Source: Bacteroidota bacterium (GTDB lineage Bacteria; Bacteroidota; Bacteroidia; Chitinophagales; Chitinophagaceae). From it: 64,000 bases of DNA. Positions 43,014 through 52,919 of the stretch are shown here, piece by piece. Positions within the stretch are counted from its first letter, which is position 1. Every line of letters begins with the position of its first letter. Position numbers and translations under genes: made by a program. Below the pieces are notes generated by a model. The model saw only the letters and a list, made by a program, of their open reading frames with translations. It was not told the DNA's origin and did not search any database. The stretch is taken from NCBI GenBank assembly GCA_018267965.1, contig JAFDXK010000001.1, positions 558,001 to 622,000 on the forward strand, written 5' to 3'.

Positions 43014-44588
43014 TTAATTAGCTACCGTCATTTGTTTGGTGCTCTTATTTCTGCCGTTTATCAGCCTGCAGAAATAAATACCCGGTGTCATGCCATCTCT
43101 GGTAATGGTTATTTCGTGCGGGCCTTTATCAAATTGTTTATCGGCAATGGTTCTTACCAATCGTCCGGTAGCATCATATATTTTAATGCTTACGTCTCCG
43201 CCGTCGGAGTTGAAACGGATGGTTGTGTTATCAATAAACGGATTCGGATAGTTTTGGTCAAGTATCTCATTGCTGCCACCTGTAACGGTATTCTTGATAT
43301 TGTTCGGATTCTTGAATATCGGCAACGCTGTGTAATTTTTCATCAATATGCTGTCTACATCTGTTTGCGGCAACTGGAACCAGTCAGCAAGTACGGCAGC
43401 ATAAATTTGCCTGTAGTCATTTTGCATAGGCACGTTATCGTTTACCGTTGCATTAGCAGGCAGCACAGGGTTTGAACCGAGTAGCCCCGGATTTACTTCT
43501 GAGCCGAAAACCATAACTGGTGCTGCAGAGCCGTGGTCTGTACCACCACTGGCATTAGATGCTATACGGCGTCCGAATTCACTCACCGTCATAGCAGCCA
43601 CATATTGGAAGTAGCCCAGTTTGGTCAGGTCATCATAGAATGCGTATACCGCATCAGAAAGTTGTTTCAACAAGTTGGCATGGCTACCAATAGTGTGGTC
43701 TGTGCTGTCAGTTTGAGCTGAGTGCGTATCGAAGCTACCCATGCTAACAATGTATACAGGTGTTTGTAAACCGCCTGCAACAAGTCGCGCCACAATTTTT
43801 AATTGGTCGGCCAGTGAGTTGCCCGTAGGGTAGAGTGTAGATACGTTGGTTGCTTTGTTGGCTGCATTTTGTATAACAGCATTATAAGTTTGTGTTTGTT
43901 GTATTACGTAACGTATAAATGTCAGTTCATGACCTGCTTGCGTTGCAGGTGCAGGGTCTACATAGTTGTTGATGATGTTGTAAAAACTGCTGACACTTGA
44001 TATAGCCATACCCAAGCTAACGTTTGAGCCTTGAACAACGGTAGACACACCAGAGCCTATCTGGATGGCTAATGGGTCAGGCATCGTACTGTTAGGATAT
44101 CCGTTGGGGAAATTCGGATATTTATTATCAAGGTATCTGCCCAGCCAGCCTGAATCTACATATTGGTTAGAGTCTGAACCTGACATCCAAATATCCGTAG
44201 CACGAAAGTGAGAGAAGTTAGGATTTGGATAACTCACACCTTGCGTGATGTTTGCCCATCCGTTATTGTACATATCTCTTATACCTGTCATAGCAGGGTG
44301 CAACCCAGTAAGTGTTGTATCATTTAATGCCAGTACAGCATTTTGAGGTATAAGTATATTGCTGCGTGCATTAGATAATTCACTGTATTTATCCAGTGGT
44401 ATTACCATGTTCAAGCCATCATTACCACCATTTAGTTGAATAAGTACCATTACGCGCCCTGTTGCTGCAGTTTGTTTTGCTAATAAAGCCAACAACGGGT
44501 GTTCTGCGTAAGTGCTTATGGGCAATCCGTTCATCGTAAAAGCGAGGCTGGCTGCCGGTGCTACCTTAAGGAAATCTCTGCGCTTCAT
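43014..44588 (-). CDS. DUF1501 protein with Tat-like signal and T9SS sorting domain
   Basis: A 524-residue exported protein. The N terminus KRRDFLKVAPAASLAF is a Tat-type signal (RR-x-F-L-K). The DUF1501 domain (about 45-425) has VMVLIQLNGGNDGLNMVIPL and VSEFGRRIASNASGGTDHGSAAPVMVFG, in the alkaline phosphatase-like superfamily. The C-terminal 85 residues are a T9SS sorting domain (DQNYPNPFIDNTTIRF, ISIKIYDATGRLVR-type strands, GIYFCRL). It is encoded 18 bases downstream of the DUF1800 gene; the pair is widely co-conserved but functionally undefined. Confidence 0.9.
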   Translation of the reverse strand: MKRRDFLKVAPAASLAFTMNGLPISTYAEHPLLALLAKQTAATGRVMVLIQLNGGNDGLNMVIPLDKYSELSNARSNILIPQNAVLALNDTTLTGLHPAMTGIRDMYNNGWANITQGVSYPNPNFSHFRATDIWMSGSDSNQYVDSGWLGRYLDNKYPNFPNGYPNSTMPDPLAIQIGSGVSTVVQGSNVSLGMAISSVSSFYNIINNYVDPAPATQAGHELTFIRYVIQQTQTYNAVIQNAANKATNVSTLYPTGNSLADQLKIVARLVAGGLQTPVYIVSMGSFDTHSAQTDSTDHTIGSHANLLKQLSDAVYAFYDDLTKLGYFQYVAAMTVSEFGRRIASNASGGTDHGSAAPVMVFGSEVNPGLLGSNPVLPANATVNDNVPMQNDYRQIYAAVLADWFQLPQTDVDSILMKNYTALPIFKNPNNIKNTVTGGSNEILDQNYPNPFIDNTTIRFNSDGGDVSIKIYDATGRLVRTIADKQFDKGPHEITITRDGMTPGIYFCRLINGRNKSTKQMTVAN

Positions 44589-44606
44589 TGTTATTGTTTT
44601 ATTAGT

Positions 44607-46310
44607 TTAACACAATTGATGTTCTGCAAGGCGAGTGAGTTCTGTCAGCATACTGGTAAGCCTTGTTTTTACAGTATTGGTATTGGTAGTGTTGGGGTTG
44701 GCTTTATAAGCATTCCATGCATTGCTCCAATAGTAGTCGGATGTTTGCCCCGTCAACAAAGTTCCAATCTTTAACGATGTTTTGGTTGACGCCTGCATTT
44801 GTATGCCAAATAATAAGTCTACAGTGTAGTCTATTAAAAGGTTAGGGTCCCATGCATTAGGGTAAGCATCTGCAAATGCGATTACGTCAATTTTTATAGG
44901 AGTACCTGTACCTGCAGAGAAACCTGAGTTAAGCATCATGTCGCTAAACGTGAGGCGCTTAGGTAATGTGTTTGAATTGATCCATATTTCGTAATAGTCA
45001 GGCTCCTGGTAAAAAGCAGGCCACCCCGACACATTCGGCGGGTCGCCCAAATCGAGTGATAGCGACGCGCCATAACTGCGTATATAGTTCCATACGGCAT
45101 AGGTCTTGTCTACTGTAAAGCTGGTTGGTATGTTGATGTTGAATGTCCTGAACATACCTACTAAGTAATCCATCGGAGTTCTGATATAACAACCCTGGTT
45201 GTTCATGTCGTAAAAATGCTGGCTCTTCAGCAAAGTATCCATAACAGGCTTGATTTCGAAATTGTTGCTGACCAATATAGAGGCAAGCGGAGCTATGATG
45301 TTAGCTTCTGTTGTTGCATCAATACTGTAATAAACAAAATAGCGGTAAAGCCTTCGGCATATATACAGTGCTGCTTCATTCTTGCTGAATATCATTGTCA
45401 TCAGGTCATCTATCTCATTGGCGCCAGCCGTACCTGTTTTACCTGTTATGATTGAGCCATTGTAAAAGCTGGAAAATATTTTGTTGGTGGTATCATGTTT
45501 GGTTGAATCAAAATACCCTGTGAGCGTTGTGCCGTTAATACGCCAGCCTGTTAATACTTTAGCGGCTGCTTTTACGTCATCTTCGCTGTATATAGGTGTG
45601 TAGCCTTTGCCAAGTGTAAACAGTTCCTGCAACTCCCTGGCGTAGTTTTCATCAGGAGCTGTTTTTGTGTTGAGATAACCGTTGAGGTATATCAACATGG
45701 CTGGTTCTGTCGTTACCTTTCTTACCAGTGATTTAAAATTGCCCAAAGCATTAGCCCTCAGTAACGCACACATTCTATAGGAGTAGCGTGCATCCATTGT
45801 GAATACTTCTGTTGAAAAATGATTATGCCAAAACAACGTCATTTTTTCAAGTATGCTCAAATCCTGGTTAATCATTAAGCCAAGCCACCATGATTTTAAG
45901 GAATACATTCTGTAACCACTGGTGCCTGAATCATAAGGTGCATTTACCCATGTTTGTCCAAGCGGCACAGTTGGGTCTGCATAACTTCCGTTATAATTAT
46001 TTACAGGTGGTGCAGGAGGTGTGGTAGACACATTCAATAGCTTATCAACAGCCTGTGTCATGGTCATGCCCAGAAGCGTCTGAATATCAGCATATTTTAC
46101 ACCAAATGTCGTTCGGCGTAAAAGATGAATCACTTCTGTTTTTGTCCATGCTCCTGTATAAGGAGTGAGTGAAGATGTGGTCTTGCCAAGCCCTGTGGGC
46201 ATCGTCTTATTGGCATATTTTTTATAGACTTCATCTTCGGCATTTTTTGGAGTAGCTTGTTGGGAAGCTACAAGTTCTTCGAAAAACTCGCGGCGGTTGA
46301 CATTACCCAT
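44607..46310 (-). CDS. DUF1800 family protein
   Basis: A 567-residue protein, the first gene of the DUF1800-DUF1501 pair. Family markers: LLRRTTFGVKYADIQTLLG near residues 62-80, MTLFWHNHFSTEVF at about 160, ENYARELQELFTLGKG at about 220 and VSGWPAFYQEPDYYEIWIN. A start-proximal NVNRREFFEEL resembles a Tat RR-x-F motif, but no hydrophobic stretch follows, so its export route is unclear. The role is unknown; both proteins are often considered surface or periplasmic enzymes. Confidence 0.88.
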   Translation of the reverse strand: MGNVNRREFFEELVASQQATPKNAEDEVYKKYANKTMPTGLGKTTSSLTPYTGAWTKTEVIHLLRRTTFGVKYADIQTLLGMTMTQAVDKLLNVSTTPPAPPVNNYNGSYADPTVPLGQTWVNAPYDSGTSGYRMYSLKSWWLGLMINQDLSILEKMTLFWHNHFSTEVFTMDARYSYRMCALLRANALGNFKSLVRKVTTEPAMLIYLNGYLNTKTAPDENYARELQELFTLGKGYTPIYSEDDVKAAAKVLTGWRINGTTLTGYFDSTKHDTTNKIFSSFYNGSIITGKTGTAGANEIDDLMTMIFSKNEAALYICRRLYRYFVYYSIDATTEANIIAPLASILVSNNFEIKPVMDTLLKSQHFYDMNNQGCYIRTPMDYLVGMFRTFNINIPTSFTVDKTYAVWNYIRSYGASLSLDLGDPPNVSGWPAFYQEPDYYEIWINSNTLPKRLTFSDMMLNSGFSAGTGTPIKIDVIAFADAYPNAWDPNLLIDYTVDLLFGIQMQASTKTSLKIGTLLTGQTSDYYWSNAWNAYKANPNTTNTNTVKTRLTSMLTELTRLAEHQLC

Positions 46311-46479
46311 TACAGTAAGATTTTATGTATGACACTCTGAGAGTAAAACGGTTTAATGAAAAGTTAATAATATTATGTGGATTTTTCTATAGCATTTATA
46401 TCATTTAATGCAGGCTTAATCAATTTTTAATGTCCATTTTTTTGGCATTCTTTTAAATAAATAAGGATTTATCCTGATG

Positions 46480-46487
46480 TATCTTTA
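46480..46487 (+). promoter_or_regulatory. Promoter-like element of the dienelactone hydrolase gene
   Basis: TATCTTTA differs from TAnnTTTG at the last base. Its position favours translation from ATG 46505 over the ATG at 46487. Confidence 0.4.
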
Positions 46488-46504
46488 TGCATAAATCAGA
46501 CTAT

Positions 46505-47341
46505 ATGAAAAAGCTCGCCATTTTACTGATGACAGTTTGGTTCAGTTCAAACATTTTTGCTCAAAGTTGTTGTGTTAAGAAGGAAGGTTTCCAGATGTTG
46601 GCATTGAATGCAGATTTCAAAGCTGCACATTTATCGCCAGAGCCACTGGATTACAAACCTAAAACCGGCGCAATGATAAAGTTCCACACTTTGGATGCAG
46701 GTAAGGATGGGCAGGCATTTTATGTACCTTCTGATGAGCCTACCAACAAAGTGTTGATTATATGCCACGAATGGTGGGGTTTGAACGACTATATGAAAAG
46801 AGAAGCAGAAAGGTGGCAGCAAAAACTGGGTAATGTAGATGTATATGCCGTTGATTTATTTGACGGACAAGTAGCCGCTACTCCCGATGTTGCCGGCAAA
46901 TTGGCTAACGGGCTTGATAATAAAAGAGCCGAAACAATATTGAAAGGGTTGATTAGCAAAATAGGAATGAATAATACCATCGCAACATTAGGATGGTGTA
47001 TGGGTGGTAGCTGGTCGTTCCAGGCTACATTGTTAGCGAATGAGCAAGCTGCAGGTTGTGTGATGTATTATGGTTTTCCCGAAAAAGAAAGCAAAAAAAT
47101 AAAACAGCTGAGGGCAGATGTATTGTATATCTGGGCATCACAGGATAAATTCATTACCAAAGATGTTGTAGATGAATTTGCATCAGCAGTAAAAGCAACA
47201 GGACATAAATTCGGTTTCCATAGTTTTGATGCCGTACACGCATTTGCAAATCCAAGTAATCCTAAACATGATAAGCTCCTTGCTGCCGAAGCTGAAGATT
47301 TGAGTATTAAATTCCTGAAAGAGAAGTTGCAACTTGATTAG
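46505..47341 (+). CDS. Exported dienelactone hydrolase family protein
   Basis: A 278-residue alpha/beta hydrolase with a signal peptide (KKLAILLMTVWFSSNIFAQ). The catalytic triad is visible: nucleophile Cys in LGWCMGGSWS, Asp in YIWASQDKFIT and His in DAVHAFANPS. HEWWGLNDYMKREAERW is also typical of dienelactone hydrolases. Export suggests a periplasmic esterase rather than a classic chlorocatechol pathway enzyme. The substrate is not predictable. Confidence 0.88.
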   Translation: MKKLAILLMTVWFSSNIFAQSCCVKKEGFQMLALNADFKAAHLSPEPLDYKPKTGAMIKFHTLDAGKDGQAFYVPSDEPTNKVLIICHEWWGLNDYMKREAERWQQKLGNVDVYAVDLFDGQVAATPDVAGKLANGLDNKRAETILKGLISKIGMNNTIATLGWCMGGSWSFQATLLANEQAAGCVMYYGFPEKESKKIKQLRADVLYIWASQDKFITKDVVDEFASAVKATGHKFGFHSFDAVHAFANPSNPKHDKLLAAEAEDLSIKFLKEKLQLD

Positions 47342-47417
47342 ACGCATCATTAATTGTCCAGGATATATACCGATTACTGCATAAAATCAGTATGTTTATT
47401 GGTAAATTTTCTCCTCT

Positions 47418-49820
47418 ATGTCAAAAGTGTTAACAGCACTTTTATTGGTTTTATGTACCCTGTCTGCAATGGCTCAAAGGACGCAGCTTATTAAGGGAAA
47501 TATTATTGATAAAGAATCTAAAACACCTGTAATAGGTGCAATTGTAACAGTCACAGATATTCAACCAGCCAAAGGAGGCGTTACGGATGAGCAAGGCAAT
47601 TTCCTTATTAATGATATCCCCGTAGGTAAACATACCATCAATATTACCAGCATAGGTTATCAACCACTGGTGATAAGTGGCGTATTAGTCACTTCTGCTA
47701 AAGAGGTAGTGTTACCCTTAGAAATGGAAGAGTCTTCCATCAAAATGGGTGATGTGGTAGTGAAGCACCGTAAAGACCATGTGAATGAAATGGCAATGGT
47801 GAGTGCCAAAACATTTGATGTGCAGGAAACGGAACGATATGCAGGTAGCCGCTCTGACCCGGCACGTATGGCATCGAATTTTGCAGGTGTACAGGGTGCT
47901 GATGATTCGCGGAATGATATTATCATTCGTGGTAACTCACCACAAGGGTTGTTGTGGCGATTGGAAGATATAGATATACCCAACCCCAATCACTTTGCCA
48001 TACCCGGCACAAGTGGGGGGCCTGTGAGTATGCTCAACAACAAGACATTGGGCAATAGCGATTTTCTTACAGGTGCATTTCCTGCAGAGTATGGTAACTC
48101 CACAGCCGGTGTATTTGATCTGAAAATGCGCAACGGTAATAATGAGCGTTATGAATACACTGCACAATTAGGATTCCTTGGAACAGAGCTTGCAGCCGAA
48201 GGACCTATCTCTAAAAAGCACGGTTCATCATTTTTAATCACATACAGGTATTCTACATTACAATTGTTCCAGGGATTGAATATCAAGATTGGCACCAGCT
48301 CAGTGCCCAATTATCAGGATGCGGCATTCAAATTCAATTTCCCGATTGGCAAGAAATCGAACCTTGCTTTGTTTGGTGTAGGTGGATTGAGTAAAATAGA
48401 TTTGATTGTCAGTAACCTGAAAGAACGTCCTGAAGAGTTGTACGGAGAATCCGACAGGGACCAATATTTTTATTCTAATACAGGCTTTGGTGGTGTTTCC
48501 TTCAGCCATATTATTAACAGTACTACATACACAAAAATTGTAGTAGCGCAATCGGCTAATGAAATAGGGGCGCATCATGATAAAGTATTCAGAGATGCGA
48601 ATTATTTGGTAGATTCTATAAAGAGTGTACTAGATTATACTTTTGGTACTAATAGCACAGTAGCGCATTGGTACATCAACAAGAAGCTATCAGCAAAGCA
48701 AACAATCAAGGCTGGTATCATTAATAATTATTACAACGTTAATTATGTTGACAGCAGTCGCCAGTATCCTGTTACAAGACAAGACTGGCAACAGCGTTTA
48801 AACTATCAGGGTGGTACAGATTTAGTACAAGCATATATACAATATAAATACCGCCCTAATGATGCGCTAACTTTTATCGGTGGTTTGCACGCACAGTACC
48901 TGACACACAATCAGTCAAAATCATTGGAACCTCGTGTAGCAGCAAAATGGCGTGCATCAGATGCTGATGTTGTAACATTTGCATATGGGCTTCACAGCCA
49001 GATGCAGCCACTGTACATGTATTTTTCTCATTTACCGGCTGCTCCTGCTACTGCAATGCATAATTATGATGTGGGCTTTACCAAAAGCCATCATTTGGTA
49101 GCAGGCTATGACCACAGTTTCTCTAATGTATTGAGAGTACGTACAGAGGTATATTACCAATATCTGTTTAATATACCAATTGAGATTAAATCGGGTTCTT
49201 CATATTCAGGTTTAGATCAAGGCTCTTCATTCAGCAGGGTGTTTCCTGATACCTTGCAAAACAAGGGGACAGGGTATAACTACGGTTTAGAGTTGACTAT
49301 TGAAAAATCATTCAGTAAAGGGTTTTATATCATGGCTACAGGTTCTGTTTTTGACTCTAAAGCAAAGGGCAATGATGGCGTTTTGAGGAATACAGATTAT
49401 AACAGCCACTTCGCGGTGAATGTATTAGGTGGGTATGAACATAAGTTAGGAAAATATAGTACTATGCTGGCAGGAGGAAAGATAACTTATGCAGGCGGCA
49501 AATTATATTCTCCACCAGATGTTGCTGCCTCTAATACGAAAAATGATTATGTGATTATTGAATCTCAACGTAACACATTGAAGTTTCCTGATTATTTTCG
49601 CGCCGATATTAAATTGGGTGTGCGGTTGAATGCTAAAAAATATACGCATGAAATAGCTTTGGATTTAGTAAATGTGTTGGGGACAAAAAATTTACTATCA
49701 TTAACCTATAGTTCTGATCTTGCAGCTCAGGGCCAATACCCTTTTATTAAACAATACCAATTGGGTTTTCTGCCATTGTTCTATTATCGAATAGATTTTG
49801 GCAACGGCAAGCACAGATAG
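47418..49820 (+). CDS. TonB-dependent outer-membrane receptor
   Basis: An 800-residue receptor. A signal peptide (VLTALLLVLCTLSAMAQ) is followed by a CarboxypepD-regulatory-like beta sandwich (about 22-100, GNIIDKESKTPVIGAIVTVTD), a plug domain (about 110-225, SDPARMASNFAGVQGADDSRNDIIIRGNS, GAFPAEYGNSTAGVFDLKMRN) and a 22-strand-type barrel ending in FLPLFYYRIDFGNGKHR. No susD-like gene follows, so it is not a classic polysaccharide-utilisation pair. The ligand is unknown. The energising TonB/ExbD genes at 63 kb could serve it. Confidence 0.92.
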   Translation: MSKVLTALLLVLCTLSAMAQRTQLIKGNIIDKESKTPVIGAIVTVTDIQPAKGGVTDEQGNFLINDIPVGKHTINITSIGYQPLVISGVLVTSAKEVVLPLEMEESSIKMGDVVVKHRKDHVNEMAMVSAKTFDVQETERYAGSRSDPARMASNFAGVQGADDSRNDIIIRGNSPQGLLWRLEDIDIPNPNHFAIPGTSGGPVSMLNNKTLGNSDFLTGAFPAEYGNSTAGVFDLKMRNGNNERYEYTAQLGFLGTELAAEGPISKKHGSSFLITYRYSTLQLFQGLNIKIGTSSVPNYQDAAFKFNFPIGKKSNLALFGVGGLSKIDLIVSNLKERPEELYGESDRDQYFYSNTGFGGVSFSHIINSTTYTKIVVAQSANEIGAHHDKVFRDANYLVDSIKSVLDYTFGTNSTVAHWYINKKLSAKQTIKAGIINNYYNVNYVDSSRQYPVTRQDWQQRLNYQGGTDLVQAYIQYKYRPNDALTFIGGLHAQYLTHNQSKSLEPRVAAKWRASDADVVTFAYGLHSQMQPLYMYFSHLPAAPATAMHNYDVGFTKSHHLVAGYDHSFSNVLRVRTEVYYQYLFNIPIEIKSGSSYSGLDQGSSFSRVFPDTLQNKGTGYNYGLELTIEKSFSKGFYIMATGSVFDSKAKGNDGVLRNTDYNSHFAVNVLGGYEHKLGKYSTMLAGGKITYAGGKLYSPPDVAASNTKNDYVIIESQRNTLKFPDYFRADIKLGVRLNAKKYTHEIALDLVNVLGTKNLLSLTYSSDLAAQGQYPFIKQYQLGFLPLFYYRIDFGNGKHR

Positions 49821-49822
49821 TC

Positions 49823-50875
49823 ATGATGGAAAAAAGGCAGATAGATTCATTAACAGCTACGAGGGGCTTTGCGGCTTTATTGGTGGTCATTTTCCATTTC
49901 GGATTAGAGTGCATCCCGTTTAAATACTTGCAGCAGTTTTTTGCAAGAGGTAACCTTGCGGTAAGCTACTTCTATGTGCTTTCGGGTTTTATTATGTGCT
50001 GGACATACGAAACAAAAAAGATAAGTTTCGGTGCATATATGAAACGCCGTTTTGCCAGGATAGCTCCGGTATACTACCTGGCACTCTTTGCTGCAATAAT
50101 ATATATATTGGTGGCCGACTACACAGGCGCGTTACCACTTGAAGAGAACTTTGGCAAAAAGGTTTTTTTAGATGTTTTTTTTCTACAGTCTTATGTTCCC
50201 GGTTATGCTATGGCCATCAACGGGCCGGGATGGTCTTTATCTGTAGAAATGTTCTTTTACCTGCTGTTCCCATTGTTGATATTATTTTACAGAAAGAGCC
50301 CAAAGCAGTTTATGTGGTTTGCGGCAATACTTTATATAGTGTCTCAGGCAGGTTATCTGTACGCTGAAGAACACCGTTCGCTGGTGTATTCAGATATAGA
50401 ACATCACATCATTAATTATTTTCCATTGAACCATCTCAATGCATTTGTATTAGGTATGGTAAGTTGTTATGTTTATAATAATTCAAAAAGTATTTCCCAA
50501 TTTTTCAGTCCTTTATTGTTTTTGATATTTATAGTGCTTGCGATAATCTATACTTATTATCCTTTGCACAATGGTACTTTAGCTCCGCTTTTTGGTTTAT
50601 TCATCATTGCTTTGGCAAAGAATCCACCAAGAGTGCTGAAGTCGAAATCATTGATATACCTTGGTGAGATCAGTTATAGTATTTATATACTGCAATGGCC
50701 GGTACACTTGTATGTTAGCAAACTCAATATTTTGTACGTGCATATTGAAGGTGCTCTTTTCTTTTATTGTTATACAGCCATATTAATAATAGTAAGTGCA
50801 ATCTGTTACCGTTTTATAGAAACACCATCGCGTAAATGGATAAACGGGTGGGGTGAGAAGAAAATAATAGCATAA
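49823..50875 (+). CDS. Acyltransferase 3 family membrane protein
   Basis: A 350-residue inner-membrane O-acyltransferase with about ten helices. Family landmarks: ALLVVIFHFGLE with the catalytic His, SYFYVLSGFIMCWTYE, KRRFARIAPVYYLALF and WSLSVEMFFYLLFPLL. Such enzymes acetylate or acylate surface glycans. It begins 2 bases after the receptor's stop codon, so the two genes are probably co-transcribed. Confidence 0.9.
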   Translation: MMEKRQIDSLTATRGFAALLVVIFHFGLECIPFKYLQQFFARGNLAVSYFYVLSGFIMCWTYETKKISFGAYMKRRFARIAPVYYLALFAAIIYILVADYTGALPLEENFGKKVFLDVFFLQSYVPGYAMAINGPGWSLSVEMFFYLLFPLLILFYRKSPKQFMWFAAILYIVSQAGYLYAEEHRSLVYSDIEHHIINYFPLNHLNAFVLGMVSCYVYNNSKSISQFFSPLLFLIFIVLAIIYTYYPLHNGTLAPLFGLFIIALAKNPPRVLKSKSLIYLGEISYSIYILQWPVHLYVSKLNILYVHIEGALFFYCYTAILIIVSAICYRFIETPSRKWINGWGEKKIIA

Positions 50876-50877
50876 AA

Positions 50878-50903
50878 ATATAGCCGCTTTTCAGCGGCTA
50901 TAT
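50878..50903. terminator. Bidirectional terminator
   Basis: A 10-bp stem (50878-50887/50894-50903) between the convergent acyltransferase and AIM24-like genes. Confidence 0.8.
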
Positions 50904-50926
50904 TAAATATGATAAGCGATAAATTA

Positions 50927-51721
50927 TTACCATCCGTCACCATCAAGCATATTGCCGAGTCCGCCTAAAATGCTTCCCTCTTCTTTACGTTTGAATGTAG
51001 CATAAGATAATATCCTTCCTGCCAGCCTGCTGATGGGTAATGTTTGTATCCATACAGTACCCGTTCCTCGTAGCGTAGCAAAGAATACACCTTCGCCTCC
51101 AAATAAAGTATTTTTAATGCCGCCTACAAATTGTATATCATAATTAACTTGCTGCGTAAATGCTACTATACAACCCGTATCAATTTTTAGTAATTCACCC
51201 GGTTGCAATTCACGTTGCATCACATGCCCTCCGGCATGAACGAATGCCATGCCATCACCTTCCAGTTTTTCCATAATAAAGCCCTCGCCACCAAATAAAC
51301 CTGTACCCAGTTTCTTTTGAAATTCAATACCAACTGATACACCTTTTGCAGCACACAGAAATGCATCCTTTTGACAGATTACTTTACCACCCAATAATTG
51401 CAAATCAAGAGGAATAATCTTGCCCGGATAAGGAGACGCAAATGATACGCGCTTCTTGCCTTGCCCCATATTGGTATATGTGGTCATAAATAAACTCTCA
51501 CCAACTAATACACGCTTGCCTGCAGATAATAGCTTACCTAAGAAGCCACTGTTTTGTTGCTGGCTGCCATCGCCAAAAATGGTCTCCATTTGTATGCCAT
51601 CGTCCATCATCATAAAGCTGCCTGCTTCGGCAACAGCTGTTTCCTGGGGGTCAAGTTCTACTTCTACATACTGCATTTCTTCACCTATGATCTTGTAGTC
51701 TATTTCGTGATTGCTACGCAT
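50927..51721 (-). CDS. AIM24/TIGR00266 family protein
   Basis: A 264-residue soluble beta-rich protein. The opening [34 protein letters not shown] and the glycine-rich [25 protein letters not shown] and [29 protein letters not shown] are diagnostic. The bacterial function is unknown. Single gene with an upstream A/T-rich gap. Confidence 0.9.
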   Translation of the reverse strand: MRSNHEIDYKIIGEEMQYVEVELDPQETAVAEAGSFMMMDDGIQMETIFGDGSQQQNSGFLGKLLSAGKRVLVGESLFMTTYTNMGQGKKRVSFASPYPGKIIPLDLQLLGGKVICQKDAFLCAAKGVSVGIEFQKKLGTGLFGGEGFIMEKLEGDGMAFVHAGGHVMQRELQPGELLKIDTGCIVAFTQQVNYDIQFVGGIKNTLFGGEGVFFATLRGTGTVWIQTLPISRLAGRILSYATFKRKEEGSILGGLGNMLDGDGW

Positions 51722-51789
51722 TTTATTTTAGTTTAAATTTTGTCAAAATTAGGATGTTCGTATTCCGTATTGTGAAAAATAATGTTAAA

Positions 51790-52854
51790 TCAATTGCTGT
51801 CATACTCGCTTAGCAAGCGAATTATTTTTTCATTCCATTCTTTTTGTTTGTCTGCCTTCTGTCCATGAGATGTCTCTTTATCGTATTGTTGTTGCATTTT
51901 ACCATTTTCGGAATCGTATTTTTTGAACAAGGCATTGATTTCCTTTTCAAAATTTTCATTTGTAAAGGTGTAAGATTGGATAGCTTTCGAAAGCTCGTAT
52001 GCTTTTATTGCTGTGATGTTAAAATGCATTTGTTCATGATTAAGTACACCGGGAATCTTTTTTTTGCACCAAGACCTGGTTTTGTCAAAATAAGGGGCAA
52101 TAGTGATTTTATAAGATGTAGAGTGCCCATTTGTTGAGCGTTCGTATTTCATATTGATACCGCTGAATGTCAAAGCTGCAGCAAGGCTTAAATCATCCGG
52201 AGTTCCAGCAAAATCACTGATTTTTAATGGTACATTTTTATCGAAATAGATGAGGTCAGCATCTTCTGAAGCTGTCAGCATTATCACCTGGATATTTGTT
52301 TTTTGTTGCAGGTCGGTACTCTCAACATTATTTGTATTATTGTCAGCTTTCCAGTTATCAAAATCTGCAATGGCTTTTTCAATACTTTGCCTTATCATAA
52401 TTCCGATGTATGCGCTGGCGTCTATCCCGGTTTTTACGTAAGCAGTTTCTGTAAGCTCAATTAGCTTATTGCCATTTTCGCTAAAGCCAATAGTCATAGT
52501 CAGGTCTGCTTGTTCTACCATGCCTACCGCTTTTTCAGATATTTTAAGTTGCGAAATGACCAGTGTTATTGCTGATGTACTTGTGTTTTGCTTTGCAGTA
52601 TTCTGTATAAATGTATAAAGTGCTGTGGCAGCACCACCTTCAAGGTTGATAGGTGTTACTCTATTCATCATCCCGGCACGCATGGTGCCAATAGTTGTAG
52701 TGTCGCTGCGTTCATCAATCACGCCGGTAATGTGGAAATATTTGGGTGTATATTCTGTGATTGCTTTTTGCTTTAGCTTAATAGTTTTAATGTTTTGGGA
52801 AAAGCAGGTTATTGACAAGGTAGCTATAAGTGATAATAAGAGGATGTACTTCAC
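51790..52854 (-). CDS. Exported DUF922-like protein
   Basis: A 354-residue protein with a signal peptide (KYILLLSLIATLSITCFSQ). The N-terminal half (about 20-175) looks like an uncharacterised beta/alpha lipoprotein-like domain. The C-terminal half (about 200-345) has DKTRSWCKKKIPGVLNHEQMHFNITAIKAYEL. The HExxHF-like NHEQMHFN matches DUF922-type putative metal-dependent proteases. The second zinc ligand is not obvious, so activity is uncertain. It lies just upstream of, and divergent from, the ECF sigma operon. Confidence 0.7.
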   Translation of the reverse strand: MKYILLLSLIATLSITCFSQNIKTIKLKQKAITEYTPKYFHITGVIDERSDTTTIGTMRAGMMNRVTPINLEGGAATALYTFIQNTAKQNTSTSAITLVISQLKISEKAVGMVEQADLTMTIGFSENGNKLIELTETAYVKTGIDASAYIGIMIRQSIEKAIADFDNWKADNNTNNVESTDLQQKTNIQVIMLTASEDADLIYFDKNVPLKISDFAGTPDDLSLAAALTFSGINMKYERSTNGHSTSYKITIAPYFDKTRSWCKKKIPGVLNHEQMHFNITAIKAYELSKAIQSYTFTNENFEKEINALFKKYDSENGKMQQQYDKETSHGQKADKQKEWNEKIIRLLSEYDSN

Positions 52855-52919
52855 GTTTGTAAAATTAGGTGGCTAAAAATACGCTATTTTATATCTTGCC
52901 TGAAAATTCTAATCCTGTA

